Shown here in pieces: positions 17,407 through 26,700 of a DNA stretch of 64,000 bases (position 1 is its first letter; each line of letters opens with the position of its first letter). The stretch comes from JACZYA01 sp965247455 (GTDB lineage Bacteria; Acidobacteriota; Terriglobia; Acidiferrales; 2-02-FULL-67-57), in NCBI GenBank assembly GCA_965247455.1, contig CBDFHE010000003.1, positions 1-64,000 of the forward strand, written 5' to 3'. Below the pieces are notes generated by a model. That model was not told the origin of the DNA. It ran no database searches and worked only from the letters and a program-made list of their open reading frames with translations. A program made the position numbers and the translations under genes.

Positions 17407-19533
17407 CTAGGCTTCCTCTTCGGCTGTGCCGGCCTTGGCGGCTTTGGCGTGTGCGATGATTTTCTGCTCGATGTCGTGCGGCACGAAGTCGTAGTGGGCG
17501 AACTCCATGTGGTAGCTGCCGCGCCCCTGCGTGACCGAGGTCAGGGTATTGGCGTAGTCCATCATCTCGCTCATCGGCACCTGCGCTTTGATCACCGTCA
17601 TTGACCCGCGCGAATCCATCCCCTGGATGCGCCCCCGCCGCCCGCTGATGTCGCCCATCAGGTCGCCGGAGAACTCCTGCGGCGCGTACACCTCCACCGT
17701 CATCACCGGCTCCAGCAGGGCGGGCTTGGCCTGCTCCATGCACTTCTTGAAGCCCAGCGAGCCGGCGATTTTGAAGGCCATGTCGCTCGAATCCACGTCG
17801 TGGTACTGCCCGTCGTAGAGGCTGACCCTGAAGTCCACCACCGGATAGCCCGCCAGATAGCCCCGGTTGGCCGCCTCCACAATTCCTTTCTCCACCGACG
17901 GAATCCAGTTTTTCGGGATCGACCCCCCGAAGATGTCGTTCACAAACTCGAACCCCCCGCCGCGCGGCAGCGGCTCTAACTTGATGCGGGCCACCCCAAA
18001 CTGTCCCCGCCCGCCGGTCTGCTTCTTGTGCTTGCCTTCGGCCTGGGCGCGGGCGCGGATGGTTTCCCGGTAGGGCACCTTGGGCGCCTTCAGCGTCACC
18101 TGCACCCCGTAGCGCTTCTTCAGCTTCGACACCACCACTTCAATGTGCTGCTGGCCGGAGCCCGAAAGCAGAAACTCATGCGTCTGCGCCTCGCGCGAGT
18201 AGCGCAGGGACGGGTCTTCCTCCAGGATTTTGTGCATGGCGGTGCTCATCTTCTCTTCGTCCTGGCGCGTCTTGGGCTCGACCGCAAAACTGATCAGTGG
18301 CTCCGGCAACTTGACCTGCGGGTAGTGGATAGGCGCGCCCTTCTCGCCCAGGGTGTCGCCGGTGACGGTCTCCTTGAGCTTGCCCACCACCCCGATATCG
18401 CCCGCCTGCAACTCCGCCACCTGCGTGTGCGTCTTCCCCTGCGCCACCGAGATGTGCTGGAAGCGCTCGTTGGCCCCGCGTGTGAAGTTGGCGATGGTAG
18501 CGTCGTTCTTCAGCACCCCGCTCCGCACCTTGAAGTAGCTGATGCGGCCGGCGAACGGGTCGGCCAGCGTCTTCCACACGAACACTGAGAGCGGCTCCTG
18601 CTTCGCAACCTTGCGGACCATTTCTTCGCCCTGGCCGTCCGGCTCCGGGTAGCCGGTCGCCTGCTTGCCCTCCACCGCGTCGGGCAGGAAGTCCACCAGA
18701 AAGTTCAGCAGATAGTCGGACCCGATGTTGTGCAGCCCGCTGAGGGGCAGTACCGGGTGCAGCCGCCCGGCCTGCAGGGCTGCGCGCAAGCCCTTGCGTA
18801 AGTCTTCTTCCGGCAGCGTGCCCTTGTCGAAAAATTCTTCCATCAACTTGTCGTCGCCTTCGGCCACCATTTCCACCAGCGCCTCGTGGGCGGTCTTGGC
18901 GGCCTCGGCCAGCTCGCCGGGAATTTCTTCCACCTTGGCTTTGCCCTTGCCGTCGGCCTCGTAGCTCCAGGCTTTCATCCCGATCAGGTCAATCAGGCCG
19001 CGGAACTTTTCGCCTTCGCCCAGCGGAATCGCCGCCGGCACCAGCGCCCGCCCGAAGCGCTCTTTCAGGCTCTCCAGCGCGCGGTCAAAGCTGGCATTCT
19101 CGCGGTCCATCTTGTTGACCGCAAACACCCGCGGCAGCTCGTATTCGATGGCGTAGTCCCACACCTTCTCGGTCACCACCTCCACCCCCGCCACCGCGTC
19201 TATCAAAATCAGCGCGCTGTCGGCCGCCACCAGCGCCGCCTTGGTGTCGTTTATGAAGAGGTTGTAGCCGGGCGTGTCGATGAAGTTGATCTTCACCTTT
19301 TCCTTCTGGTTGGCCGTGGCCCACTCCGCGTGCGCCAGCGCCGACCAGATGGAAACCCCGCGCTGGATTTCCTCCTCGTCGAAGTCGGTCACCGACTGGC
19401 CGTCCTCGACCCGGCCCAGCCGGTCCACCAGCCCGGCGGTATAGAGCAGCGACGTCACCAGCGACGTTTTCCCGGTGTCGCCGTGCCCGGTCACGCCTAC
19501 AGTACGGATGAGTTTTCCGCTGTACACCTTCAC
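17407..19533 (-). CDS. Elongation factor G-like GTPase (EF-G paralogue)
   Basis: 708 residues from a GTG at 19533 (VKVYSGKLIRTVGV) preceded by GGGGGAGA; upstream in-frame codons read as intergenic repeat. The G domain shows G1 GHGDTGKTSL, an RGVSI switch (RGITI in true EF-G), G3 DTPGY in place of DTPGH, and G4 NKMD. Domains II-V follow, including the EF-G domain IV/V region (GRGQFGVARIKLEPL, SGRRGRIQGMD). The Tyr in place of the catalytic His of G3 and the altered switch separate it from canonical FusA and fit the EF-G-like paralogues of unclear function (possibly recycling or stress roles). It is not in a str operon, which supports the paralogue assignment. Confidence 0.85.
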   Translation of the reverse strand: MKVYSGKLIRTVGVTGHGDTGKTSLVTSLLYTAGLVDRLGRVEDGQSVTDFDEEEIQRGVSIWSALAHAEWATANQKEKVKINFIDTPGYNLFINDTKAALVAADSALILIDAVAGVEVVTEKVWDYAIEYELPRVFAVNKMDRENASFDRALESLKERFGRALVPAAIPLGEGEKFRGLIDLIGMKAWSYEADGKGKAKVEEIPGELAEAAKTAHEALVEMVAEGDDKLMEEFFDKGTLPEEDLRKGLRAALQAGRLHPVLPLSGLHNIGSDYLLNFLVDFLPDAVEGKQATGYPEPDGQGEEMVRKVAKQEPLSVFVWKTLADPFAGRISYFKVRSGVLKNDATIANFTRGANERFQHISVAQGKTHTQVAELQAGDIGVVGKLKETVTGDTLGEKGAPIHYPQVKLPEPLISFAVEPKTRQDEEKMSTAMHKILEEDPSLRYSREAQTHEFLLSGSGQQHIEVVVSKLKKRYGVQVTLKAPKVPYRETIRARAQAEGKHKKQTGGRGQFGVARIKLEPLPRGGGFEFVNDIFGGSIPKNWIPSVEKGIVEAANRGYLAGYPVVDFRVSLYDGQYHDVDSSDMAFKIAGSLGFKKCMEQAKPALLEPVMTVEVYAPQEFSGDLMGDISGRRGRIQGMDSRGSMTVIKAQVPMSEMMDYANTLTSVTQGRGSYHMEFAHYDFVPHDIEQKIIAHAKAAKAGTAEEEA

Positions 19534-20132
19534 TGGAGTCTCCCCCTCTGAATCGTTCCGGAACGTCCCGCCAGCGGGATCGCCCGCCGGGCTGCTCCCC
19601 GTACCCTGCCTACGGCAGGCGGGCTGCCCCCCTGCAGCCCCATCCCGAATTTTCGGGACGTAGGCGGGAGACGCCGATGCTACCAATCCCCTACCGCCGC
19701 CGTCAACGTTCTCTCGTGCCTGAGGAGTATCCTATATTTATTTCACACCGAGCCCCCAGGCCTGTCCTGCTTGCCCTGAGCGCGGTCGAAGGGAGCGTAG
19801 CCGAAAGACCCCTGCGTGGGGGAGACTGTCTGCGCGGGCTAATTAGGCACCACCTCTTGTTGGTTGGAATAGCCTACTGCGCAGCGTATCCTCCGGCTGG
19901 GTTGCAGAGTCTGAGCCTGCAGTGGGGGCTGCCTCCCCACTTTTTGCCCGTACGAGGTGTTTGCCCTGCCTGGACTCTTTGCGTGCTCTGTGCCTCTGCG
20001 GTGGGACTGCCGAGAGAATCGACAGCGCAGCTAATAGGGGCTGCTCGTTCCAGCGAGGTTAGGAGACAAGAGGGTTGCGCTGGGCGCGGACAGGCGCAGC
20101 CCCCCGCGTCGGCGCCGCTCGGCCAAGTTCGA
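19534..20132. other. Intergenic region with degenerate repeats
   Basis: About 600 bases without a supported gene. Around 19724-19854 lies a sequence resembling the MITE-like family (CACACCGAGCCC core, TGCCCTGAGCGCGGTCGAAGG motif, right end like GGTGGTGCCTAATTAG on the minus strand) but with no clear target duplication. A short CTCTGTGCCTCTGCGGTG tract (about 19987) recurs at 35391 and 60150. Confidence 0.45.
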
Positions 20133-20516
20133 TTAGGCTGGGCGTTTCGTTTCTTGGGCCAAGAGCTGCTCGATTTGTGTCTTCAGGTTCTCGGGGTCAA
20201 TCGGTTTGGTGATGTAGGCGTCAAAGCCGGCGCTCAGGCCTTTCTCTCGGTCGCCCTGCATGGCGTAGGCCGTTACCGCCACCACCCGCAGAGCCGCAAA
20301 GCGAGCGTCCTGGCGGAGTTGGCTCACCACCGCAAAGCCATTCAGGATCGGCATCTGGATGTCCAGCAGAACCAGGTCCGGAGACGTCTCCTTGATCTGT
20401 TGCAGCGCCTCGCGCCCGTCACAGGCTTCCACTACCTCGTAGCCCCAGTCCTCGAGGAGCTCCGTGACCAATTCCCGGCTGAGCGGGTCGTCTTCGGCTA
20501 CCAAAATCTTGCTCAT
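20133..20516 (-). CDS. Single-domain response regulator
   Basis: 127 residues, essentially one receiver domain. The start is the ATG at 20516 (MSKILVAEDDPLSREL), which overlaps the stop of the upstream kinase as ATGA. Acidic pocket EDD near the N-terminus, phospho-acceptor Asp in LVLLDIQMPILNG, the conserved Thr in VAVTAYAMQGD and Lys in YITKPID are all present. With no output domain it resembles CheY/DivK-type phosphorelay intermediates. Its coupling to the hybrid kinase upstream suggests it takes phosphate from that kinase. Confidence 0.9.
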   Translation of the reverse strand: MSKILVAEDDPLSRELVTELLEDWGYEVVEACDGREALQQIKETSPDLVLLDIQMPILNGFAVVSQLRQDARFAALRVVAVTAYAMQGDREKGLSAGFDAYITKPIDPENLKTQIEQLLAQETKRPA

Positions 20517-23500
20517 GACTTTGCTACCGGTTTTCCTAGGAGTTTGTTGATCTGTGCCAGCAGATTGACTTTCCAGGGCGTTTCCTTCTGGAAGAAAGCA
20601 TGCGTCTCCCGGCACAGCAGACGCACCTCGCTCTCCTGCATGTCTTGCAGGTCTTTGCTGGTCAGAACGAAAATCGGAATGTTGCGTTTGTCCTCGTCCT
20701 GTTTGAGGCGGCGGATCAGCTCAAACCCGTCCATCCCCGGCATCATCAAATCCACCAGGATGCCATCCGGTCGCGTTCGCTCCAGGATTGCCAGCGCTTC
20801 CTGGCCGCCGGGCGCCGCCAGCGGCGAGTAGCCCACCTCCGTCAGCACTTCCGTCATCAGTTGCAGCGTCGCCGGGTCGTCGTCCACCACCAGCAAGGTC
20901 AGGCGCTTGCCGGCTCCGTCCGGCAGTTGCTTGCGGATCGCCTTCACCAGCAGGTCCTTGTCCACCGGTTTCACTAGGTAGTCCGCCGCCCCCAGGTTGA
21001 GGCTCGGGTCCTGATCCATCCCGGAGACCATGATGACCGGAATCTCGCCCGTCTCCCGATGCTGCTTCAATTCGTAGAGTGTCTCCCAACCGGTTTTGCC
21101 GGGCATCACAATGTTGAGCGTGATGACGTCGGGGCGAAGTTCTCGCGCCGCTGCCAGCGCTTCCGTGCCCGACCGCACCGCCCGCACCGTATAACCTTCC
21201 GGCTCCAGGAAGCTCACCAGCAGCTCGCGGGTGGCGAGTTCATTATCTACCACCAGCACCAGCGGTCGCTCGCGCCCGGTGGAGGCGACCACAATCTCCG
21301 GCTCGGCTTCCGCCGGCGTTTGCACCACCGGCAAAGTGAAACTGAAACGGCTGCCCTTTCCCGGCTCGCTGTCCACCCAGATTTCCCCCCCGTGTTGCTC
21401 TACCAGGCGCTTGCTGATAGCCAGCCCCAGGCCGGTGCCTTCCTTGACGCCCCGGGTAGTCTCTCCCACTTGGCGGAATTCGCCGAAGACGGCGGCCCGA
21501 TCCTCGGGTCGGATGCCCACGCCGGTGTCGCTCACCGTGATGCGCGCTACACCGCGGGAAATCAAGGACTCAATCCGTACCTCCCCGCTCCCCGGTGTGA
21601 ATTTGACCGCGTTGCTGAGCAGGTTGTAGAGGATTTGCTTGAAGCGAACCCGGTCGGCGTAGATCGCCATCTCCTCGCCCACCGTGGTTACCAGTTGGAT
21701 GTACTTGGACTGGGCCAGCGGGGTGATGGTGGAGAGCACCTCCTGCAGCGCTTCCGCCGCGCGGAAGCTCTCCGGGTTGAGCTGCAACTGGCCGGCTTCG
21801 ATCTTGGACAGATCCAGAATGTCGTTGATGAGTTGCAGCAGGTGGCGCGAGGCTTTCAGCATGTGCCCGACAAAGCGCTTCTGCTTCTGGTTCAGGGGCC
21901 CTGGTTTTTCTCCCGCCAGCAGGTCGGAAAATCCGATGATGGCGTTCAAGGGTGTGCGCAGCTCGTGGCTCATGCTGGCCAGGAATCGGTTTTTCAGTTG
22001 CGTCGCCTGCTGCAATTCCTGGTTCTGAAGCTCTTGCTCATACTTTTGCTGCTCGATTCGGCGCCGCGCCAGCTCCAGTTCCTCCACCAGGTTGGCCAGC
22101 TCCGCCGAATGTTGTTCCTGTGCGCCCTGGGCGGCTTCCAGGTCTTGGGCATAGCGGGTTAACTCCTCCTCGGCGCGCTTGCGCTCGGTGATGTCGGTGA
22201 TGGTGCCGACGTAGCCTACGATTTCTCCGTCCTCCCCCTTCTCAGCCACCGCCTGCCCAAACACCCAGGTCACCACCCCGTCGGGGCGTCGGAAGCGATA
22301 CTCGGAGTGAAGCTGTGAGCCCTCTCGGGCAATTCGGTGCCATTCCGCGAACACGCGCTCGCGGTCCTCGGGGTGAATCGCCCGCGCCCAGCCTTCTCCG
22401 CGCGCCTCCTCCGGCGTCAGACCCGCAATCTCGCACCAGCGCTGGTTGACGTAGGTGCAGTTCCCGTCCGCATTGGTGCGGAAGATACCCACCGGCGACA
22501 CCGTCGTCAAAGTTTGGAACAGCTTCTGGCTCTCGCGCAGTTCTCCCGTGCGCTCGACTACGCGCTGCTCCAGTTCTTGGTTCAGTCTTCGGATTTCCTC
22601 CTCCGCCTGCTTGCGCTCGGTAATGTCGAGGATGGAGTGAACCACTCGGCCCAGGGTCTGCTCGTAGCCCGGAACCGCCGACCAGTGCACCGCAAGATTC
22701 TTGATCTTGCCTTTCAAGGTTCTCCCGACTGTCTCAGCTCTGAAGTTTGTTTCCCCTTGGGAAATGGCGACCAATTCCTTGCCAAAACTTTTGTAGGACT
22801 CGTCAATGAAGGTCGGCCCCGCCTTCCCCAACAAGCTCTCTTGGGTGGGGGCTTCGAACAACTCCGCCATCGGGCGGTTCACGTCAACGGCTTTCACCAG
22901 CGCCAAGCACCTCGCCACCTCGTCCGGATTGTCGCTCAAGTAGTTCTCTAAGTTGTTGCTGCCCGCAGCGCGCAACTCCTCAAGCCGCTTCTTGACCGCG
23001 GAGAAATCCTGCACGCACAAGGGAATGGGCGAGTCTTCAAAGAAACGCCGGTAGCGCTCTTCGCTGGCCCGCAGCGCCTCCTCCGCCCGCTTGCGCTCGG
23101 TGATGTCCTCAACAACGCAGCTCACTCCTATGACGGTGCCGTCGTGGGACTTGACCGCATAATAGTTGTGCTGGTAGTGCCTTTTTACGCCCGGCTGAGC
23201 CATGGTCTCCGCCTCGACTGTCCCTCCCTCGATCGGATGCCCGGTTTCAATCACGTGGCGGAGCTGCGATTCGACGCCCGCCGCCACGCCCGGAAGCAGC
23301 TCGGCGACTGTCCGCCCCAGGTGTCCCTCCGCCGGGATCCCATTGATCGCGGCAAGCCACTCATTGATGTAGAGGTATCGTAAGTCTGTGTCCAAATAGC
23401 AGAGACCTATCGGCGCCTCTCTGTAAATACGATTCAGAGTCACCTGGATGCTGCTGTGCTGTTCCGAGGCTTCAGTTGCAGTAATCCGTTGGCCCCTTCT

Positions 23501-23545
23501 TATCAATTCGCTTCTGCTCTGCTGTTTTGTCCTATCTTTTTTCAT
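20513..23545 (-). CDS. Multi-PAS hybrid histidine kinase with two receivers
   Basis: 1010 residues, soluble. Three PAS units begin near residues 40, 160 and 335, followed by a coiled coil (about 460-515), HisKA with SMSHELRTPLNAI (about 520), HATPase (GTGLGLAISKRLVEQHGG) and two C-terminal receivers (about 758 and 880). In receiver 1 the expected phospho-acceptor is Asn (VITLNIVMPG) and the acidic pocket reads DNE, so it is probably non-phosphorylatable. Receiver 2 keeps DGILVDLMMPGMDG. The start at 23545 overlaps the stop of a short receiver-fragment ORF (ATGA), and the stop overlaps the following response regulator. PAS units 2-3 are an exact copy of part of the kinase at 3652-7986. Confidence 0.9.
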   Translation of the reverse strand: MKKDRTKQQSRSELIRRGQRITATEASEQHSSIQVTLNRIYREAPIGLCYLDTDLRYLYINEWLAAINGIPAEGHLGRTVAELLPGVAAGVESQLRHVIETGHPIEGGTVEAETMAQPGVKRHYQHNYYAVKSHDGTVIGVSCVVEDITERKRAEEALRASEERYRRFFEDSPIPLCVQDFSAVKKRLEELRAAGSNNLENYLSDNPDEVARCLALVKAVDVNRPMAELFEAPTQESLLGKAGPTFIDESYKSFGKELVAISQGETNFRAETVGRTLKGKIKNLAVHWSAVPGYEQTLGRVVHSILDITERKQAEEEIRRLNQELEQRVVERTGELRESQKLFQTLTTVSPVGIFRTNADGNCTYVNQRWCEIAGLTPEEARGEGWARAIHPEDRERVFAEWHRIAREGSQLHSEYRFRRPDGVVTWVFGQAVAEKGEDGEIVGYVGTITDITERKRAEEELTRYAQDLEAAQGAQEQHSAELANLVEELELARRRIEQQKYEQELQNQELQQATQLKNRFLASMSHELRTPLNAIIGFSDLLAGEKPGPLNQKQKRFVGHMLKASRHLLQLINDILDLSKIEAGQLQLNPESFRAAEALQEVLSTITPLAQSKYIQLVTTVGEEMAIYADRVRFKQILYNLLSNAVKFTPGSGEVRIESLISRGVARITVSDTGVGIRPEDRAAVFGEFRQVGETTRGVKEGTGLGLAISKRLVEQHGGEIWVDSEPGKGSRFSFTLPVVQTPAEAEPEIVVASTGRERPLVLVVDNELATRELLVSFLEPEGYTVRAVRSGTEALAAARELRPDVITLNIVMPGKTGWETLYELKQHRETGEIPVIMVSGMDQDPSLNLGAADYLVKPVDKDLLVKAIRKQLPDGAGKRLTLLVVDDDPATLQLMTEVLTEVGYSPLAAPGGQEALAILERTRPDGILVDLMMPGMDGFELIRRLKQDEDKRNIPIFVLTSKDLQDMQESEVRLLCRETHAFFQKETPWKVNLLAQINKLLGKPVAKS
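22356..23079 (-). repeat. 724-bp duplicated segment, copy 2
   Basis: Partner of 5432-6155 (same length and strand). The copies diverge immediately at both borders, marking recombination edges inside PAS-domain sequence. Confidence 0.9.
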
Positions 23546-23640
23546 CTTGTCGCCCCAAGAACGAGTAGCAATTTCTGCAACAGCCGGGCGTCGCCGGGGT
23601 TGTCTTCAATCAGCAGCACCTTGATCGGGTCGGCACTCAT
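23542..23640 (-). pseudogene. Truncated receiver-domain fragment upstream of the kinase
   Basis: A 32-codon ORF from ATG 23640 to TGA 23542-23544. It encodes only the first strand and helix of a receiver (IKVLLIEDNPGDARLLQKLL) and then stops. Its TGA overlaps the kinase ATG. It is probably the remnant of a response regulator whose rest was lost when the kinase gene was joined here; it could also now serve as a translational leader. Confidence 0.6.
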
Positions 23641-23786
23641 TCGTGTTCTCTCATTGCGCAGGCCGTTTCACCAGCGACAGCCGGAAATCCTCCAGACTTG
23701 GCCGGACTCAGTTGACCTAATTCGTCCCAGGATTCGGTCCTCGGGGCCTGCCTCGGAGGGCCGGGTCATCTTAGGCGCCGAACACC

Positions 23787-26700
23787 TCACACCCACACCT
23801 CATCTTTCAGGGCGGAGATCGCCGGCAGCAGGCGCGCCACTTCTTTTTCCAGGGCTTCGTAGGCTTCCTCAGCCTGGGTCAGGTTGCCTTCCCGCCCTAG
23901 CAGTTCCAGCTTCAGCGCCGCCTCGAAGGCGGGCTGGGCGCAGAAGTTGCTCACCGAGCCCTTTAAGGCGTGGGCGGCGCGCTCGATCGTCTTGGCATCG
24001 TGATTCGCCACCGCATGCCGAATCTCGGCCAGCTTCCTCGGACAATCAGCTAGGAACAACGCCAACAATTCTTGCAGCAGCTCGGTGTCCCCGTCCACGC
24101 GGGCCAGCAGCGCCTCCTTGTCCAGAATCCTCTCGGGCTGTTTTTGCGCGGGCGCACGTTCACGCCCCCCGTCTTTGGCAGCCGTGGGGGCGTGGGTTTT
24201 GATCGCCTCCACCAGGTCTTTGCTCCGAATCGGTTTTGAAACGTATCCGTCCATTCCAACCTCCAGACAATGTTCCCGGTCGCCCGGCATGGTGTGGGCC
24301 GTCATGGCGATGATGGCCACGTGGAATCCGGACTCCTTTTCCCGCCGGCGGATTTCCGCCGTGGCCTCGTAGCCGTCCATCTCCGGCATCTGGCAATCCA
24401 TGAAGACCAGGTCGTAGGGGACCTGCTCCAGCAGCTCGACCGCCTCTTTGCCGTTAGCGGCCACGTCCACTCGGCAGCCGAGCTTCTCCAGCATCCGCGC
24501 CGCCACTATCTGGTTCACGACGTTGTCCTCCGCCACCAGCACCCGCACGCGCAGGGCGGGGCTGGCCGGAGCGGCAGCGTCCGGGGCGCTGCGGGACTCA
24601 TCCCGGCTGTGGCGCGTTATCAGTTTTGTCGACTTCCCGTCTTGTTCGGTTTTCCAAGCCGTGGTGAGTACGTCCAGGAGTTCCGATTGCCGCAGCGGTT
24701 TGACCAGGTAGGCGGAAAACCCCGCTGCCAGCATGCGCGCGGTGTCGCTCTGCTGGCCGACGGCGGTGAGCATCACCAGCACGGTATCCTTCAGCGCCGG
24801 GTCGGCCTTGATGGCGTGTCCCAACTCCTCGCCGTTCATTCCTGGCATGTCGTAGTCAATGAGGGCGATTTGGTAGGGGTCGCCTGCCGCCTGCGCCGCG
24901 CCCAGCGCCTGCAACGCTGCTCCGCCCGTGGCCACACAATTGCTGCGCATCGCCCAACTGCTGATCTGCTCGTACAACAGGAGGCGGTTGGCTTCTGCAT
25001 CGTCCACGATCAGGATGCGCAGCCCCGAGATCTCGGTGGGGGCGGCGGGAGAAGCCGGGGCCTGGGTGTCCAGAGGCAGGCGCAGCGTGAACCAGAAGGT
25101 GGAGCCTTGGCCGGGGCGGCTGGTGGCTCCCAGCGTGCCTCCCATCAAGTCCACCAGTTGCCGGCAAATCGCCAGCCCCAGCCCGGTGCCGCCGTACTTG
25201 CGGGTAGTGGAAGCGTCGGCCTGCGTGAATTTGTCGAACATGCCGGCGATCTTGTCTTCTGGAATACCGATGCCGGTGTCTTGGACCGAAATCCGCATGC
25301 GCACTTCTTTGTCGGTTTGTTCCTCGCACTCGACGTTGACGAGCACGTGCCCCTTGTGGGTGAACTTGATGGCGTTGCCCACTAGGTTCATGAGGATCTG
25401 GCGGAGGCGGCCCGAGTCGCCGATCAGGTGGCGGGGGGGCGCTGGGGGCGTAGCGCACCAGCAGACCCAGCCCTTTCTCCTCCGCCTTAGGAGCCAGCAG
25501 TTCCACCGTCTCCTCGGCCGCCACCTGGAGGTCGAAGGGTTCGGGCTCGATGGTCAGCTTGCCCGCTTCGATCTTGGAAAAGTCCAGGATATCGTTGATG
25601 ATGGCCAGCAAAGCATCGGCGGAGTCGCGGACCGCCCCGGCGTAGTCTCGCTGCTCGGGGGTGAGGTCGGTTTCCAGCAGCAGCCCGGTCATACCCAGCA
25701 CGCCGTTCATGGGGGTGCGGATTTCGTGGCTCATGTTGGCCAGGAAGTCGCTCTTGGTGCGGTTGGCGGCTTCGGCCCGTTGCCTAGCTTCTTCCAGCTC
25801 CTCCACCAGCCGGGTCAGGTGGACGGAGTTTTCCTCCTGCATTTCCTTGGCGTTCTGCAGGTCGGCGGTGTGGCGCTCCAACTCCTCCTGCGCCCGCTTG
25901 CGCTCGATCAGTTCAGCCAGCAGGTTGGCGACGGCTTGGAGGAAGTGAACGTCATCTTGGGTGAATCTGGCCCGCTTGCTTGTATGCGTGCTCAGCACGC
26001 CATAGGGCCGGCCTCGCCCCGGGATGATGACGCTCAAGCCGCTGGTCACCCCGTGGTCGTGCAGCAGTTGCGGGCCGTTGAAGCGCTTTTTCGTGCGCAG
26101 ATCTTCCACAATCACGGGGTCGCTGGATTGCAGGGTGTAGCCGGCCTGGGATTTCTTGCCGGTGTCCACCGTGGCTTGTCCTACCAGTCCTTCCTTCCAA
26201 CCCACGCCCGCCCGTAGGAGCATCTGCTTGCCGTCGGGCAGGAGTTCCAGCACCTCGCACATCTCCACTTGCAGGGTCTTGGCCACCAGGGCCACGGCTG
26301 CGTGCATCGACATGGAAGCGTCGGCGCCCGCCAGCGCCCCTTGCCCCAGCTCGACCACCGCCGCCTGCTGCCGTTCCCGCGTCCTGAGTTGCACCAATGC
26401 TTGCTTGCGTTCGATCACCCGCCCGATCTGCGTTCCGATGGAAGTCATGACTTCCAATAGCGACTCGTCCGGTTCCGCTGCTTCCAGGGAGAAGAACTCC
26501 AGCACGGCCGCTACTTTGTTTTCCACCAATACCGGGAAAGCAAACGCCGCTTTGAGTCCTACGTCCTTGGCCCGCCCGGCCCGTATGAAACCCGCATCCT
26601 GGGATATATCTACGATCCACTCCGGCTGGCCGCTGGCGTACGCCCGCCCGGGCAGTCCTTCTCCCGAGGAAAACCGGGTTCTGTCAGTCACTTTCTTAAA

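Noticed and set aside
17407..19533. Canonical translation EF-G
   Set aside because: Altered G3 (DTPGY) and switch (RGVSI), and no ribosomal neighbours.
19724..19854. Fourth complete MITE-like copy
   Set aside because: Similar core and right end but no target duplication and a poor left end; treated as degenerate.
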